Source: Acidobacteriota bacterium (lineage in GTDB: Bacteria; Acidobacteriota; Vicinamibacteria; Marinacidobacterales; Marinacidobacteraceae). From it: a stretch of DNA of 64,000 bases. A program made the position numbers and the translations under genes. Below, piece after piece: positions 16,409 to 25,274 of this stretch (the stretch's first letter is position 1; each line of letters opens with the position of its first letter). The notes under the pieces were generated by a model that had not been told where the DNA came from, made no database searches, and saw only the letters and a program-made list of their open reading frames with translations. Location: the NCBI GenBank assembly GCA_022828085.1, contig JAJEIY010000049.1, positions 124,001 through 188,000 of the forward strand. The letters are read 5' to 3'.

Positions 16409-17815
16409 GTGGCGAAACCCAGACGTCCGTCTCGCCGGTGGCACATGCGGAGCGGCGGCGCCACTGCGGCGGGTTTCACGATCACGGAGGCTCTGGTGGC
16501 GCTCGGCCTCACGCTGATGGTGGCGGGGAGCTTCGGCCTGCTGTTCCGCCAGGCCCGGCTGACCCTGGACCTCCAGCCGGAGTTGGCGACCCTGCGACAG
16601 GACGGTCACGCGATCCTCGATCGCATCGCGGCGGACCTGGTGCGTTCGGGCGGCGGTTTGCCGGCTGAAATCCCGGTCTTCACCGACCTCGGCCGGGCTG
16701 GAGACCGCAATCCCGATGGACTCGACTTTCTGACGGCTCCCGAGCGCCTGGCGGAGGCGTCGTTCGAGCCGGTGGTGGCGTTTGACGGCGTGGAGGTGCG
16801 GCTCGGGCATCCCCGGTCTCGCCTCGACCGCGGGCCGGGAGATCGAAGACGGCGTTTCGTAACGGTCTTCAACGACGACGAAATGACGCCCCGGTGGGTC
16901 TTCGGTCAGGTGGTCTCCGTCCGCGGCGCGGGCGGGGGCGGGGAATCGGGACTGGTGAACGCGATCCGTGCGGCGGGGAACCGCGTCGCCGAGGTGCGGG
17001 CGGGGGAGGCACGGCCGGCCGGCGCCACAGTGCGGATCGCTCCTGGAGAGAGTCCCTGGCACCGGCATTTCCGCCCGAGCGTGGACGGCGACACGTTCGA
17101 GCCCGGCAGCGGTGGCGGCCTCCTGGAGCGCGCGCTGCAGAGCGTGCTCGGCGGAGTGATCGAGGCCGCCGTTCCCGGAATCGGCGGTGGCGCGCTCGCG
17201 AGCCTGACCGAGGAGGTGGTGGGTGCGATGCTGGAGCGGTGGGCGCGGGAACGGGGGGTGCCGCTGGGAACGCCGCTGGAGGTCCGGCAGGGGGAGGGGA
17301 CCGGACTCTTCGGGCTCGGCCAGCCCGGCCTGGTGCCCGTGACCCGCATCCGCTACTGGGTACGGGAGGCGCGCCCGGATGCCGTCGATTCCCGCCGGGT
17401 CCTGATGCGCCGGGTGGACGAGGAGCCGCCGCAACCGGTCGGGTACGTGGAAGACCTGCAGGTCCGGTACGTTACGGGTGAGGGCGCCGACGTCCTGCTG
17501 GATGTCCCGCCCCGCTTCGTCGGCGACATGGCGTCGGCGGCGCGGCTACGGGATCACATCGTGCGCGCGGTCGATGTTGCGATCCGGGTCCGTGCCGCCG
17601 AAAGCCGGGCGGGCAGAGCCTTCGCCGGGAACGGCGCCGCGCTTCGGGAAGAAGGAGACGGTCAGGTCACCCGGGTCTACCGGCGCCGGGTAGGGGTTCG
17701 GGTGGCTGCGGCCGGCGTCGAACGCCGCGCCTGGGAGGAACTCATGCAGTTGAACTCGCTGCCGACCGAGATACCGAGGATCGGGCCGCTCCGGTTCCTT
17801 CCGGTGCCCTGGTAG
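16409..17815 (+). CDS. PilW-like minor pilin, enlarged
   Basis: The 468-residue product has the prepilin junction AAG/FTITEALVALGLTLMVAG followed by LLFRQARLTLDLQPELATLRQDGHAILDRIAADLVRSG, which fits PilW/GspJ. Starting at GTG 16409 the leader is about 21 residues. At 468 residues it is longer than the usual 200-350; a Gly-rich insertion near the middle (GGGLLERALQSVLGGVIEAA) accounts for part of that. It is the last gene of the pilus cluster, and its stop lies inside the convergent menG frame. Confidence 0.8.
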   Translation: MAKPRRPSRRWHMRSGGATAAGFTITEALVALGLTLMVAGSFGLLFRQARLTLDLQPELATLRQDGHAILDRIAADLVRSGGGLPAEIPVFTDLGRAGDRNPDGLDFLTAPERLAEASFEPVVAFDGVEVRLGHPRSRLDRGPGDRRRRFVTVFNDDEMTPRWVFGQVVSVRGAGGGGESGLVNAIRAAGNRVAEVRAGEARPAGATVRIAPGESPWHRHFRPSVDGDTFEPGSGGGLLERALQSVLGGVIEAAVPGIGGGALASLTEEVVGAMLERWARERGVPLGTPLEVRQGEGTGLFGLGQPGLVPVTRIRYWVREARPDAVDSRRVLMRRVDEEPPQPVGYVEDLQVRYVTGEGADVLLDVPPRFVGDMASAARLRDHIVRAVDVAIRVRAAESRAGRAFAGNGAALREEGDGQVTRVYRRRVGVRVAAAGVERRAWEELMQLNSLPTEIPRIGPLRFLPVPW

Positions 17816-18578
17816 CCCGATTCCCGTCTTCCGGTGGCGCCGGCCCGCGGGAAGCGGTCCGCCGTTCACGGGAGCCCCAGTGGATGGCGACCGTCCCCAG
17901 GGCCAGATGCCGGTAGGAGACGGCGCCGAATCCGGCCCCACCGAGAGTGCGGGCGAGCGCCCCGGCATCGGGAAAGCTCAGGATGGAGTCCCTCAGGTAG
18001 TCGTAAGGCTCCCCGCCCGCAGCAGCGAGACGGGCGAGGCCGGGCACCGCGAGCCGGAGCCAGGCCCCGTGCCCGAGTCGCACCACGCGCCTCTCCGGCC
18101 GGGAGAACTCCAGAATTACGAGTTTGGCTCCGGGGGAAAGGACCCGGCGAATCTCGGCGAGCCCCCGCTCCAGATCCGGGAGATTCCGGATTCCGAAGCC
18201 GACGACCGCGGCGTCGAAGACGTCGTCGGCGAAGGGCAACCGCATCGCGTCTCCGGCTACCCCGGGGAACGCCACCCGGCGGCGAGCGGCCTTGGCGTCC
18301 GCGATTTCCAGCATCGCCGGGGTCAGATCGCAGCCCACGGGCCGCACACCGCGCGGCAGCAGGAGGGCGAGATCCCCGGTGCCGCAGCACAGATCCAGGA
18401 CTCGGGAACCCGGCGCACAGTCCAGTTCGCGGAGCGCCGCCCGCCTCCAGCCCTGGTCGAGTCCGACGCTGAGGATCCGGTTCATCCGGTCGTAGCGCGG
18501 CGCGACGGCCTCGAACATGCGCCGAATCGCCCCCGGAGCCTGCCGCCGGGCATCCGGGGAGAGCTGCGGCGAGCGCAT
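17742..18578 (-). CDS. menG/ubiE: Demethylmenaquinone / ubiquinone C-methyltransferase
   Basis: This is an SAM-dependent methyltransferase for the last step of menaquinone (or a ubiquinone) synthesis. Motif I reads VLDLCCGTGDLALL; the family block GFGIRNLPDLERGLAEI and LSPGAKLVILEFSRPE is diagnostic for UbiE; YDYLRDSILSFPD is the C-terminal signature. The start at 18578 is chosen because residues MRSPQLSPDARRQAPGAIRRMFEAVAPRYD lead directly into the usual MFDxIAxRYD; upstream ATG 18626 would enter the tatA region. After AIHWG a low-complexity tail of about 40 residues overlaps the end of the PilW-like gene by 74 bases. Confidence 0.9.
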   Translation of the reverse strand: MRSPQLSPDARRQAPGAIRRMFEAVAPRYDRMNRILSVGLDQGWRRAALRELDCAPGSRVLDLCCGTGDLALLLPRGVRPVGCDLTPAMLEIADAKAARRRVAFPGVAGDAMRLPFADDVFDAAVVGFGIRNLPDLERGLAEIRRVLSPGAKLVILEFSRPERRVVRLGHGAWLRLAVPGLARLAAAGGEPYDYLRDSILSFPDAGALARTLGGAGFGAVSYRHLALGTVAIHWGSRERRTASRGPAPPEDGNRATRAPEGTGAARSSVSRSAASSTA

Positions 18579-18655
18579 GATGCAGTCTAGCGGCCGTTCG
18601 ACCCGGGCAGACGATAATGTGCGCAACCTTGCCCGCCCTCTCCCCGTTCCCGCTG

Positions 18656-19135
18656 ATGATCGGTCCGCTCGGCATGCAGGAGATGCTGATCATCCTGGTC
18701 GTGGCCCTGATCGTGTTCGGCCCTCGCAAGCTGCCCCAGATCGGCAAGACGCTCGGCAAGAGCATCGCCGAGTTCCGGCGGACCAGCACGGAACTGCGCA
18801 GCACGCTGGAACGGGAGGTCCAGATGGAGGAGTTCCGGTCGGCCCGCAGCGAGGTTTCCGAGTTGAAGAAGGACGTGACGGATCTGGGGCGGGGACTCGA
18901 CCCGGACCGCGGATCCGGTCCGCCGGGCGCGGGGCGTGAAGCGAGGGAGAGCTCGCCGGAAGCGCAGTCCGCGGCGGATGCACCCCCGGACGCGTCGGGA
19001 GTGGACGAGGCGACCGACGGAGCCGCCGCTCCCGCGGCGGAGCCGGCCGGCGCCGGAGAAGCTCCTGCCGGAGACGATGCGGCGAGCGATGACGGGGCCA
19101 CGGGATCGGAGTCTCGGGGAGACTCCGGCAAGTGA
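18656..19135 (+). CDS. tatA: Sec-independent translocase subunit TatA/TatB
   Basis: This 159-residue protein has the TatA/B transmembrane helix MLIILVVALIVFGPRKLPQI with the conserved FGPRKLP hinge, an amphipathic helix (KTLGKSIAEFRRTSTELRS), and a long acidic Ala/Asp/Gly tail. It is larger than typical TatA (about 70-100) and its tail resembles TatB, so it may serve both roles; no second tatA/B is visible. The start could be ATG 18656 or ATG 18617; the shorter form is preferred since the longer one adds no conserved residues. tatC lies 36 bases downstream. Confidence 0.88.
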   Translation: MIGPLGMQEMLIILVVALIVFGPRKLPQIGKTLGKSIAEFRRTSTELRSTLEREVQMEEFRSARSEVSELKKDVTDLGRGLDPDRGSGPPGAGREARESSPEAQSAADAPPDASGVDEATDGAAAPAAEPAGAGEAPAGDDAASDDGATGSESRGDSGK

Positions 19136-19171
19136 CGGGGCGGGGCAGCTCCCGCTGTTCCACGGCATTCC

Positions 19172-19954
19172 GTGAACGACTCTGAACGGACGGACAGCCC
19201 GAACGGGCCGGCCGACCGGATGACGTTCCTCGAGCACCTGGACGAACTGCGCAGCCGTCTCATCCGCGCGGCGATCGCGATCATGGTGGCCTTCGTGGGC
19301 TGCTTCTTTTTCTACGACGAGGTCTTCAACTTCCTGATGCAGCCGCTTCGGAACGTGATCGAGCCGTACGGCGGGAGTCTCATCGCGACCGCGCCGCAGG
19401 AGAACTTCGTGCTCGGGATCAAGATGAGCTTCCTGGTGGCCATCGTCGTCTCTACGCCGGTCTGGCTGGGTCAGGCGTGGGGATTCATCGCTCCCGGGCT
19501 CTATCGCCACGAGCGCCACCTCGCCGTCCCGTTCGTCATCGTCGGCTCCGTTTTCTTCATCTCCGGGGCGGTGTTCTGTCACTACATCCTCTTCCCCATC
19601 GGCGCCGAGTTCCTGAGCACGTTCGGCGGTGTCGGCGAGGACATCGAGATCCGCTACCGGGTCTCGGAGACCTTCAGCTTCTACGCCCGGTTGGTTCTGG
19701 TGACCGCGGTGATGTTCCAGATCCCCACGCTCGCGCTGTTGCTGTCGCGGCTCGGGGTGATCACCCCCGGATTCCTCGTCCGCTACTTCAAGTACGCGAT
19801 CCTGCTGTGTTTCGTGTTCGCCGCCCTCCTGACCCCTCCCGATCCGGCCACCCAGATCCTCCTCGCGGGACCGATGATCCTGCTCTACACGTTGTCCATC
19901 GGGATTGCCTGGGTGGGGAACCGAATGCGCGGCAAGGGACGGGAGGACGAGTAG
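19172..19954 (+). CDS. tatC: Sec-independent protein translocase subunit TatC
   Basis: This 260-residue receptor for twin-arginine signal peptides has six predicted membrane segments. The N-terminal MTFLEHLDELRSRLI motif is the most conserved part of TatC and holds the Glu that binds the RR motif. FYARLVLVTAVMFQIPTLALLL and the ALLTPPDPATQILLAGPM segment are also family hallmarks. GTG 19172 is used as start. It forms a two-gene unit with tatA and is followed by the ctp protease. Confidence 0.96.
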   Translation: MNDSERTDSPNGPADRMTFLEHLDELRSRLIRAAIAIMVAFVGCFFFYDEVFNFLMQPLRNVIEPYGGSLIATAPQENFVLGIKMSFLVAIVVSTPVWLGQAWGFIAPGLYRHERHLAVPFVIVGSVFFISGAVFCHYILFPIGAEFLSTFGGVGEDIEIRYRVSETFSFYARLVLVTAVMFQIPTLALLLSRLGVITPGFLVRYFKYAILLCFVFAALLTPPDPATQILLAGPMILLYTLSIGIAWVGNRMRGKGREDE

Positions 19955-19989
19955 GCGGCATCCGGACAGGCGGCTGCTAGGATCACGCC

Positions 19990-21666
19990 ATGAGGCTCCG
20001 GGCGCGGGTCATCCCCCTGCTGATGCCGCTGCTGGTGGGGGCGGCCATCTCGGCGACGATCCTGGGCGTCCAGCCGGCGCGCGGGCTTCCGCCCTCCGAC
20101 GGGCTGAAGGTACTGCTGCAACGGCACTCCAATGTCATCTTTCATATCGAGACCGCGTACCCGCGGGAGATCGAGCCGGAGACACTGACCCGGGCGACGG
20201 TGTCCGGGATGCTCGCCCGGCTCGATCCCCACTCGAACCTGTTCGTCCCGCGCAACTACCGTCAGATGCGGGAGCGGCAGCAGGGTGGCTACGTCGGGCT
20301 CGGCATCCGGGTGCAACACCAGAACGGCCTCCTGACGGTCGTTTCGCCCTTCGAGGGGACTCCTGCGTACCGACTCGGGATCCGGGCCGGCGACGTGATT
20401 TCCCGGATCGAGGGCGAGGACGCGACGCAGTACACGATGGACGACGCGGTGAACCTGCTCCGGGGCCCCCGAGGCACGCCGGTCAGCATCACCATTACCC
20501 GGCCCGGCTACGACGCCCCGCTGGACTTCACGGTGATCCGGGACCGGATCCCGCTCAAGAGCGTTCCCTACTACTTCGTGCTCGACGAGCCGGCCGGGTC
20601 CGAGAAGACCGGTTACGTGCGGGTCTCGGACTTCAACGAGAACACCGAGGGCGAACTCCGCGACGCCATTGCGGAACTTCGTCTCGAGGGGGCTGCCCGG
20701 CTGCTCGTGGATCTTCGCCACAATCCGGGTGGACTCCTGAACCAGGCGGTGGCCGTCTCCAACGTCTTCCTGAAGCAGCATCAGGAAATCGTTTCGATCC
20801 GCGGACGTCACTCCGAGAACGATCAGGTCTTCCATGCCGACAAGCCCGGTCCCTACAGCGATGTCCCCGTGATCGTTCTCGTTTCCCGGGAGAGCGCCTC
20901 CGCGTCCGAGATCGTCGCGGGCGCCATCCAGGATCACGACCGCGGGCTGATCCTCGGGGAGAACACCTACGGCAAGGGGCTCGTCCAGTCGGTGTTTCAA
21001 CTGCCGCACGGCTACGCGCTCGGCCTCACCTCCGCGGAGTACTTCACTCCCAGCGGCCGCCGGCTCCAGCGGGACTACGACTCGGGGGACTTCCTCGCGT
21101 ACTTCCAGGATCGGGGCGAGCGCGAATCGAACGACGAGGCGGGGAGCATCGTCCTGACCGGGCTCGGCCGGGAGATCCGGGGAGGGGGAGGCGTCGCACC
21201 GGACATTGAGGTCCCGGCCCCGGAGCTGCCCGAAGTTCTGGTGGACGTCGAACAGCACGGCGCCTTCTTCCGATTCGCCACCCGGTTCGTCCCCGCCGAC
21301 GGCCGCGGGGCGGTTGACGGCGCGGGTACCCGGCCGGATGAACTCCAGGCGCGGGGCGACCTGATCCGGGCGGTGGATCAGAGTTTCCGCGCGGACGCCG
21401 CGACGCTCGCGGAGTTCTTCGACTTCCTGTCGGAGGAGCGGATTCCATACGACCGGGAGGGACTGGAGCGGCATAGCGACGCGGTGGCGCTTCGGATCGA
21501 AGGCGAGGTCTTCAGTCTGCTGTGGGGACCGGGGGCCTCCCGGCGCGCGACGCTGGACCGCGATCCCCAGGTCGCGGCGGCGCTTCAGGCGATGCCCGAG
21601 GCGGCGCTGCTGCTTCACGATCCCGAGGCGTACCTGGCCGGGACCAACGGCGGGGAGGACCGCTGA
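19990..21666 (+). CDS. ctpA: C-terminal processing peptidase (S41 family)
   Basis: This is a 558-residue exported serine protease of the tail-specific type. After an N-terminal hydrophobic stretch come an S41 N-terminal region, a PDZ domain (GYVGLGIRVQHQNGLLTVVS, then GIRAGDVISRIEGE), and the protease core with VDLRHNPGGLLNQA. The catalytic Ser is in SRESASASEIVAGA and the general-base Lys in GENTYGKGLVQS. Such enzymes trim C-termini of periplasmic proteins. A C-terminal extension of about 180 residues after VAPDIEVP has no recognised domain. It is followed without a gap by a HEAT-repeat protein. Confidence 0.93.
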   Translation: MRLRARVIPLLMPLLVGAAISATILGVQPARGLPPSDGLKVLLQRHSNVIFHIETAYPREIEPETLTRATVSGMLARLDPHSNLFVPRNYRQMRERQQGGYVGLGIRVQHQNGLLTVVSPFEGTPAYRLGIRAGDVISRIEGEDATQYTMDDAVNLLRGPRGTPVSITITRPGYDAPLDFTVIRDRIPLKSVPYYFVLDEPAGSEKTGYVRVSDFNENTEGELRDAIAELRLEGAARLLVDLRHNPGGLLNQAVAVSNVFLKQHQEIVSIRGRHSENDQVFHADKPGPYSDVPVIVLVSRESASASEIVAGAIQDHDRGLILGENTYGKGLVQSVFQLPHGYALGLTSAEYFTPSGRRLQRDYDSGDFLAYFQDRGERESNDEAGSIVLTGLGREIRGGGGVAPDIEVPAPELPEVLVDVEQHGAFFRFATRFVPADGRGAVDGAGTRPDELQARGDLIRAVDQSFRADAATLAEFFDFLSEERIPYDREGLERHSDAVALRIEGEVFSLLWGPGASRRATLDRDPQVAAALQAMPEAALLLHDPEAYLAGTNGGEDR

Positions 21667-22962
21667 GTGATCCCGGGCCGCTCCTCCGCGATTGGGGTGG
21701 CCCTCACTCTTCTCGCCGTCGGCGCGACGCTCGCGCCGGCGCAGTCGAACGTCGAGGAGTTGGCGGCTCGACTGGAGAGCAGCGACGCCCGGACCCGCCG
21801 CGACGCGGCCCGCGCGCTCGGAGAGGAGGGCTCGACCGAGGCGGTGGCGGCGCTGCTTCCCGCGGCGCGTGATGCGGACCGCGACGTGCGGCGCGCCGTG
21901 TTGGAGGCTCTGGCGGCGGTCCGCAGACCCGATGCCGCGGCGGGCCTGATCGTTCTGCTCGGGGACGAGGTCCCGGCTCATCGCCGCGGTGCGATCGGGG
22001 GGCTGGTGGACATCCACCGCCGTGAACCTCCCGCCGGTCGAAGGGAGCGGGCGGTCGACTGGCTGCTGCGCCGCGAGCAGGAATTCGCCCTGGATCCGCT
22101 GCGCCCCGTGGAACCGGGGATCGTGGATGCCCTCGCGGGCCGGCTCGACGACGAGGACACCGAGAACCGCAGGCTCGCCGCCGAGGCGCTCGGGGCGCTG
22201 CGCGCTACCACGGGTGCGGCATCGCTCGGGAACGCCGCGGCCGGCGATCCGGACGGCCAGGTGCGGCGGAAGGCCGTCGAGTCCCTGGGCGCGATCGGGA
22301 CCGAGGAAGCCGGAAACAGCCTGCTGTCGCTGGTGGAGGATCCCGAGCTTCAGAGGCACGTCGTCCGGGCGTTGGGACGCATGGCATTCCCCTCCGCGAC
22401 GCCGGCACTGGTTGCCGTCTACGACAGTGACCCGGATAGCGACCTCGCGCGGGACGCGCTGGAGGGACTCGCCAGGATCGGGGCCGCCGAAGCCCGTGGA
22501 ACGTTCTACCATGAACTCTCGAGCCGGGAGGCGGGCCGCCGCGAGTATGCCGCCGAGGGCCTCGGGCGGCTGGAGGATCCCACGCTCGTGGACGGCCTGA
22601 TCCGGGATTTCCTTCGCGAGGAGGACGCCCGGGTGCAACTCGCCTTCTGCTTTGCGCTGGTGCGGCTGGGGCAGACGCCCTTCGTGGACCGGGTCGTGCT
22701 TTCGCTCTCCGACCGCCGCCTGCGGGACACGGCCCGGCAGTACGGCCTGGAGTTGGCCGCCGATCACCTGGACGAGTTTCTTCGGTATCTGGACGACCCG
22801 GACCGGGAGATCCGGCTCGAACTCATCGGGCTGCTGGAACGGCTGGGATCCCCGGCGGCGATCCCGAAGCTGCAGGAGCTCGGCGAGGATCCGGACAGCG
22901 AGGTTGCGGATCGCGCCCGGGCCGCGGCGCGGGTTCTTGTCCGCCGAAACGAGGCTCGATAG
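21667..22962 (+). CDS. Exported HEAT-repeat protein
   Basis: GTG 21667 begins directly after the ctp stop codon, so the two are probably co-translated. A signal peptide (GVALTLLAVGATLAPAQS) precedes about ten Ala/Leu-rich helical pairs, for example DARTRRDAARALGEEGSTEAVAALL, then DPDGQVRRKAVESLGAIG, which fit the HEAT / PBS-lyase repeat. The 431-residue protein is likely a periplasmic scaffold; a link with the upstream protease is suggested only by the coupling. Confidence 0.78.
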   Translation: MIPGRSSAIGVALTLLAVGATLAPAQSNVEELAARLESSDARTRRDAARALGEEGSTEAVAALLPAARDADRDVRRAVLEALAAVRRPDAAAGLIVLLGDEVPAHRRGAIGGLVDIHRREPPAGRRERAVDWLLRREQEFALDPLRPVEPGIVDALAGRLDDEDTENRRLAAEALGALRATTGAASLGNAAAGDPDGQVRRKAVESLGAIGTEEAGNSLLSLVEDPELQRHVVRALGRMAFPSATPALVAVYDSDPDSDLARDALEGLARIGAAEARGTFYHELSSREAGRREYAAEGLGRLEDPTLVDGLIRDFLREEDARVQLAFCFALVRLGQTPFVDRVVLSLSDRRLRDTARQYGLELAADHLDEFLRYLDDPDREIRLELIGLLERLGSPAAIPKLQELGEDPDSEVADRARAAARVLVRRNEAR

Positions 22963-23047
22963 CCGCGCCCCGGACCGGTAGGCGACGCGCCCTTCCCGGG
23001 CTTTCGCCGCGGCCGGGTTGAATGGTGAAGGAAAGGGTGAGACCATC

Positions 23048-24484
23048 GTGAACGTGCGCTGCGGTTTCTCTTCCCCCCAGGCGCCGGACCGATCCTGCCG
23101 GCGTCCGTACCTGACCGGCCTCCTGCTTGTCGGCATGAGCGGGGCAGGCTTCCTCCTGCCGGTCGCCGAGGCTGAGCTCCCCTCCCGGAAGTCCGTCTGG
23201 CCCGAGGTCCAGCGCGACGGCAAGTCGCTGGTCATCGGCCGGTTCGTCGGCAAGTTCGAGAGCCCCGACTTCCGGTCGCGCCGGATCGTCCTGCGCCATC
23301 GCGACACCGGCCGCAACGAAACCCTTTCGGTGGATGACGGGCTCGGCCTGATCAACGAGCTGGTGCCGCCCGGCGTCTATGACGTGGAGGCGATCGAGGC
23401 CGTCTATTTCCCGAACATCCGCCCCATGAACACCCGGCGGTTCCGGCCGATCCGGCAGCGCTTCACCGTGGCCCCGCGCGATCACGAACGGGGGGAGACT
23501 CTGATCTCCGTTCCCGCGGACCGCCCGGTGTACATCGGCACCATCCGGGCGGGCGCCGAGCGGCAGGGAATGGTCTACGAGGGACAGAAGCTCCGGGTTC
23601 TGGATGACTTCGATGTGGCGATGGAGCGGCTCGCCACTTCGTATCCGCTGCTTGCCGCCAGCCTGAACGAGCGGGCGGTGGTGCCGCAGCGGCACTTCAT
23701 GCTCCGTCCGACCGTGCCGGAACCTCCGCTCGAGATGATCGTCGGGATGGAGGATCCGATCCGGCAGGCGCGCCGCTACATCGAAGACGGGAAGTTCGAC
23801 CAGGCGATCAACTGGCTATCGACCTTCATGCCGGTTTCGGACGCGCAGCGCAACGACGTTCGCCTGTTGATCGGCGAATCCCACCTGGGGTCGCGGAACC
23901 TGGACCTCGCCATCGAGGAACTCGGGGAAGTGCTCCTCCAGGACCCGACGAATCTCCGGGCGCTCCGGTTGCTCGCCCGTTCCCATTCACTGAACGGCGA
24001 TCTCCAAGACACCGAGAGCCTGTATCGGGCGCTGCTCGACATTCGTCCCCGGGATGCCGAAGCTCACCTGCAGCTCGGCTATCTCCACGCCCTGCGCTCG
24101 GACGACACCGGCGCCGAGGCAGCGTTCGAAATCGCGTTCGAAACGGACTTCGACTATCTCATGCACGATCTCGCCCCGTTCCTGATGGCGGTGCGGGAGC
24201 GGTCCAGCAACCCGGACATCCTCTACGAGCCTCCGGTGTTGCGGAGCACGCCGGTACCCATGCGGGATTCGGGGGGGTCGCGGCGTTCCTCGGAGCGAGA
24301 CGGAATCATGGTCCTCATCGACCACCGGGGCCGGGTCAAGTCCGCGCACTTTGCGCCCGAGAGTTCGGGGCGGGTCCACCAGTTGATGATGTCCCTGGTG
24401 CGCGGCCGGTACACCCCGGCAACGCTCAACGGAGTGGCCGTGCCGGCCATCATGGCCCTCGGCAACTTCGGCGCGGACCGGTAA
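23048..24484 (+). CDS. Exported TPR protein with TonB C-terminal-like domain
   Basis: A purine-rich ribosome site (AAGGAAAGG) about 10 bases upstream supports GTG 23048; a TTG at 23018 would add ten residues. The 478-residue product has a signal-like segment (LTGLLLVGMSGAGFLLP), a beta-rich N-terminal part, three or more TPR-like units around YIEDGKFDQAINWLSTFMP and LDLAIEELGEVLLQDP, then NLRALRLLARSHSLNGDL. The C-terminal block MVLIDHRGRVKSAHFAPES, then LVRGRYTPATLNGVAVPA, resembles the TonB C-terminal fold, where a strand-turn-helix ends in RF.PA..NG.PV. Function unknown. Confidence 0.62.
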   Translation: MNVRCGFSSPQAPDRSCRRPYLTGLLLVGMSGAGFLLPVAEAELPSRKSVWPEVQRDGKSLVIGRFVGKFESPDFRSRRIVLRHRDTGRNETLSVDDGLGLINELVPPGVYDVEAIEAVYFPNIRPMNTRRFRPIRQRFTVAPRDHERGETLISVPADRPVYIGTIRAGAERQGMVYEGQKLRVLDDFDVAMERLATSYPLLAASLNERAVVPQRHFMLRPTVPEPPLEMIVGMEDPIRQARRYIEDGKFDQAINWLSTFMPVSDAQRNDVRLLIGESHLGSRNLDLAIEELGEVLLQDPTNLRALRLLARSHSLNGDLQDTESLYRALLDIRPRDAEAHLQLGYLHALRSDDTGAEAAFEIAFETDFDYLMHDLAPFLMAVRERSSNPDILYEPPVLRSTPVPMRDSGGSRRSSERDGIMVLIDHRGRVKSAHFAPESSGRVHQLMMSLVRGRYTPATLNGVAVPAIMALGNFGADR

Positions 24485-24494
24485 ACGGGCCGTT

Positions 24495-25265
24495 TCAGGG
24501 CGTTCCCGCCGGGAGCGCCAGAACCCGGTCCACCTCGGCTTCGAGCACCTCGAAGGGTTGGTCGGTGCTCGGGGCCGGATGCAGGAGCCCCTCGCGGTCG
24601 ATGAGGAAGTTGGCCGGATAGCGGGCCGTCTCGACGAAGATGTCCGGCATGACGCCGTCCTCGAGGGCTCCGGGAAGGAGCAGCGGGTAGTCCACGGACA
24701 GGACATCCCGGCGGAAGTCCTGCTGGATGGCCTCCTCCTCGGTCGAGATGCCGTAGACGAGGAAACCCTGCTCGGCGCGTTCCCGCGCCAGCCGGTCCAA
24801 CTCCGGCATCTCGGCGCGGCAGGGTGGGCACCAGGTGGCCCAGATGTTGACGAGCACCACGGATCCGCGGTGATCGGAGAGGCGGTGGACCCCGCCGTCG
24901 AGATCCCGGGCGACGAAGTCGGGAGCGGCCACCCCGGAAAGCGCGAGGTTGGCAGCCTGACGGGCTCGCCGCACGGCGCCTCCGATGGGAACGGTGACGA
25001 GCCCGAGGGACAGGATCGCCACCGACGCGGCCATCCATCCGGTCCACCGGAGGCCGCCGTCCCGGTAGCCGCGGAAGGCGCGGTGCAGCGCGAACGCGGG
25101 AGGGAGCAGCATGACGAACGCCACCGTCCCCAGGCGAAACACATAGTCCGCGTCCGGGTTCGAACTCAGCCGGGTAAGGACGAGATACGTGCCGGCGCCC
25201 AGCGCCGCAGACACGAAGGGAGAAAGCACACCGGGCCAGAAGGGAGAGCGGCGCGCGCGGGTCAT
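24495..25265 (-). CDS. Membrane-anchored TlpA-like thioredoxin
   Basis: The 256-residue product has three N-terminal membrane segments (for example LGTVAFVMLLPPAFALHRAF and GWMAASVAILSLGLVTVP) and a C-terminal thioredoxin fold. The active site WATWCPPCRAEMPEL lies near residue 145, with the cis-Pro region around YPANFLIDREG. The fold is predicted on the periplasmic side, so it should reduce disulphides of exported proteins, for instance in cytochrome c maturation. It ends the minus-strand operon, 9 bases after the SDR gene, and converges on the TPR gene with a 10-base gap. Confidence 0.86.
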   Translation of the reverse strand: MTRARRSPFWPGVLSPFVSAALGAGTYLVLTRLSSNPDADYVFRLGTVAFVMLLPPAFALHRAFRGYRDGGLRWTGWMAASVAILSLGLVTVPIGGAVRRARQAANLALSGVAAPDFVARDLDGGVHRLSDHRGSVVLVNIWATWCPPCRAEMPELDRLARERAEQGFLVYGISTEEEAIQQDFRRDVLSVDYPLLLPGALEDGVMPDIFVETARYPANFLIDREGLLHPAPSTDQPFEVLEAEVDRVLALPAGTP

Positions 25266-25274
25266 CGCGCCAGT

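Noticed and set aside
19885..23355. 1156-codon open frame on the minus strand across ctp and the HEAT protein
   Set aside because: No recognisable domain, while the plus strand carries well-defined proteins with signal peptides and active sites.
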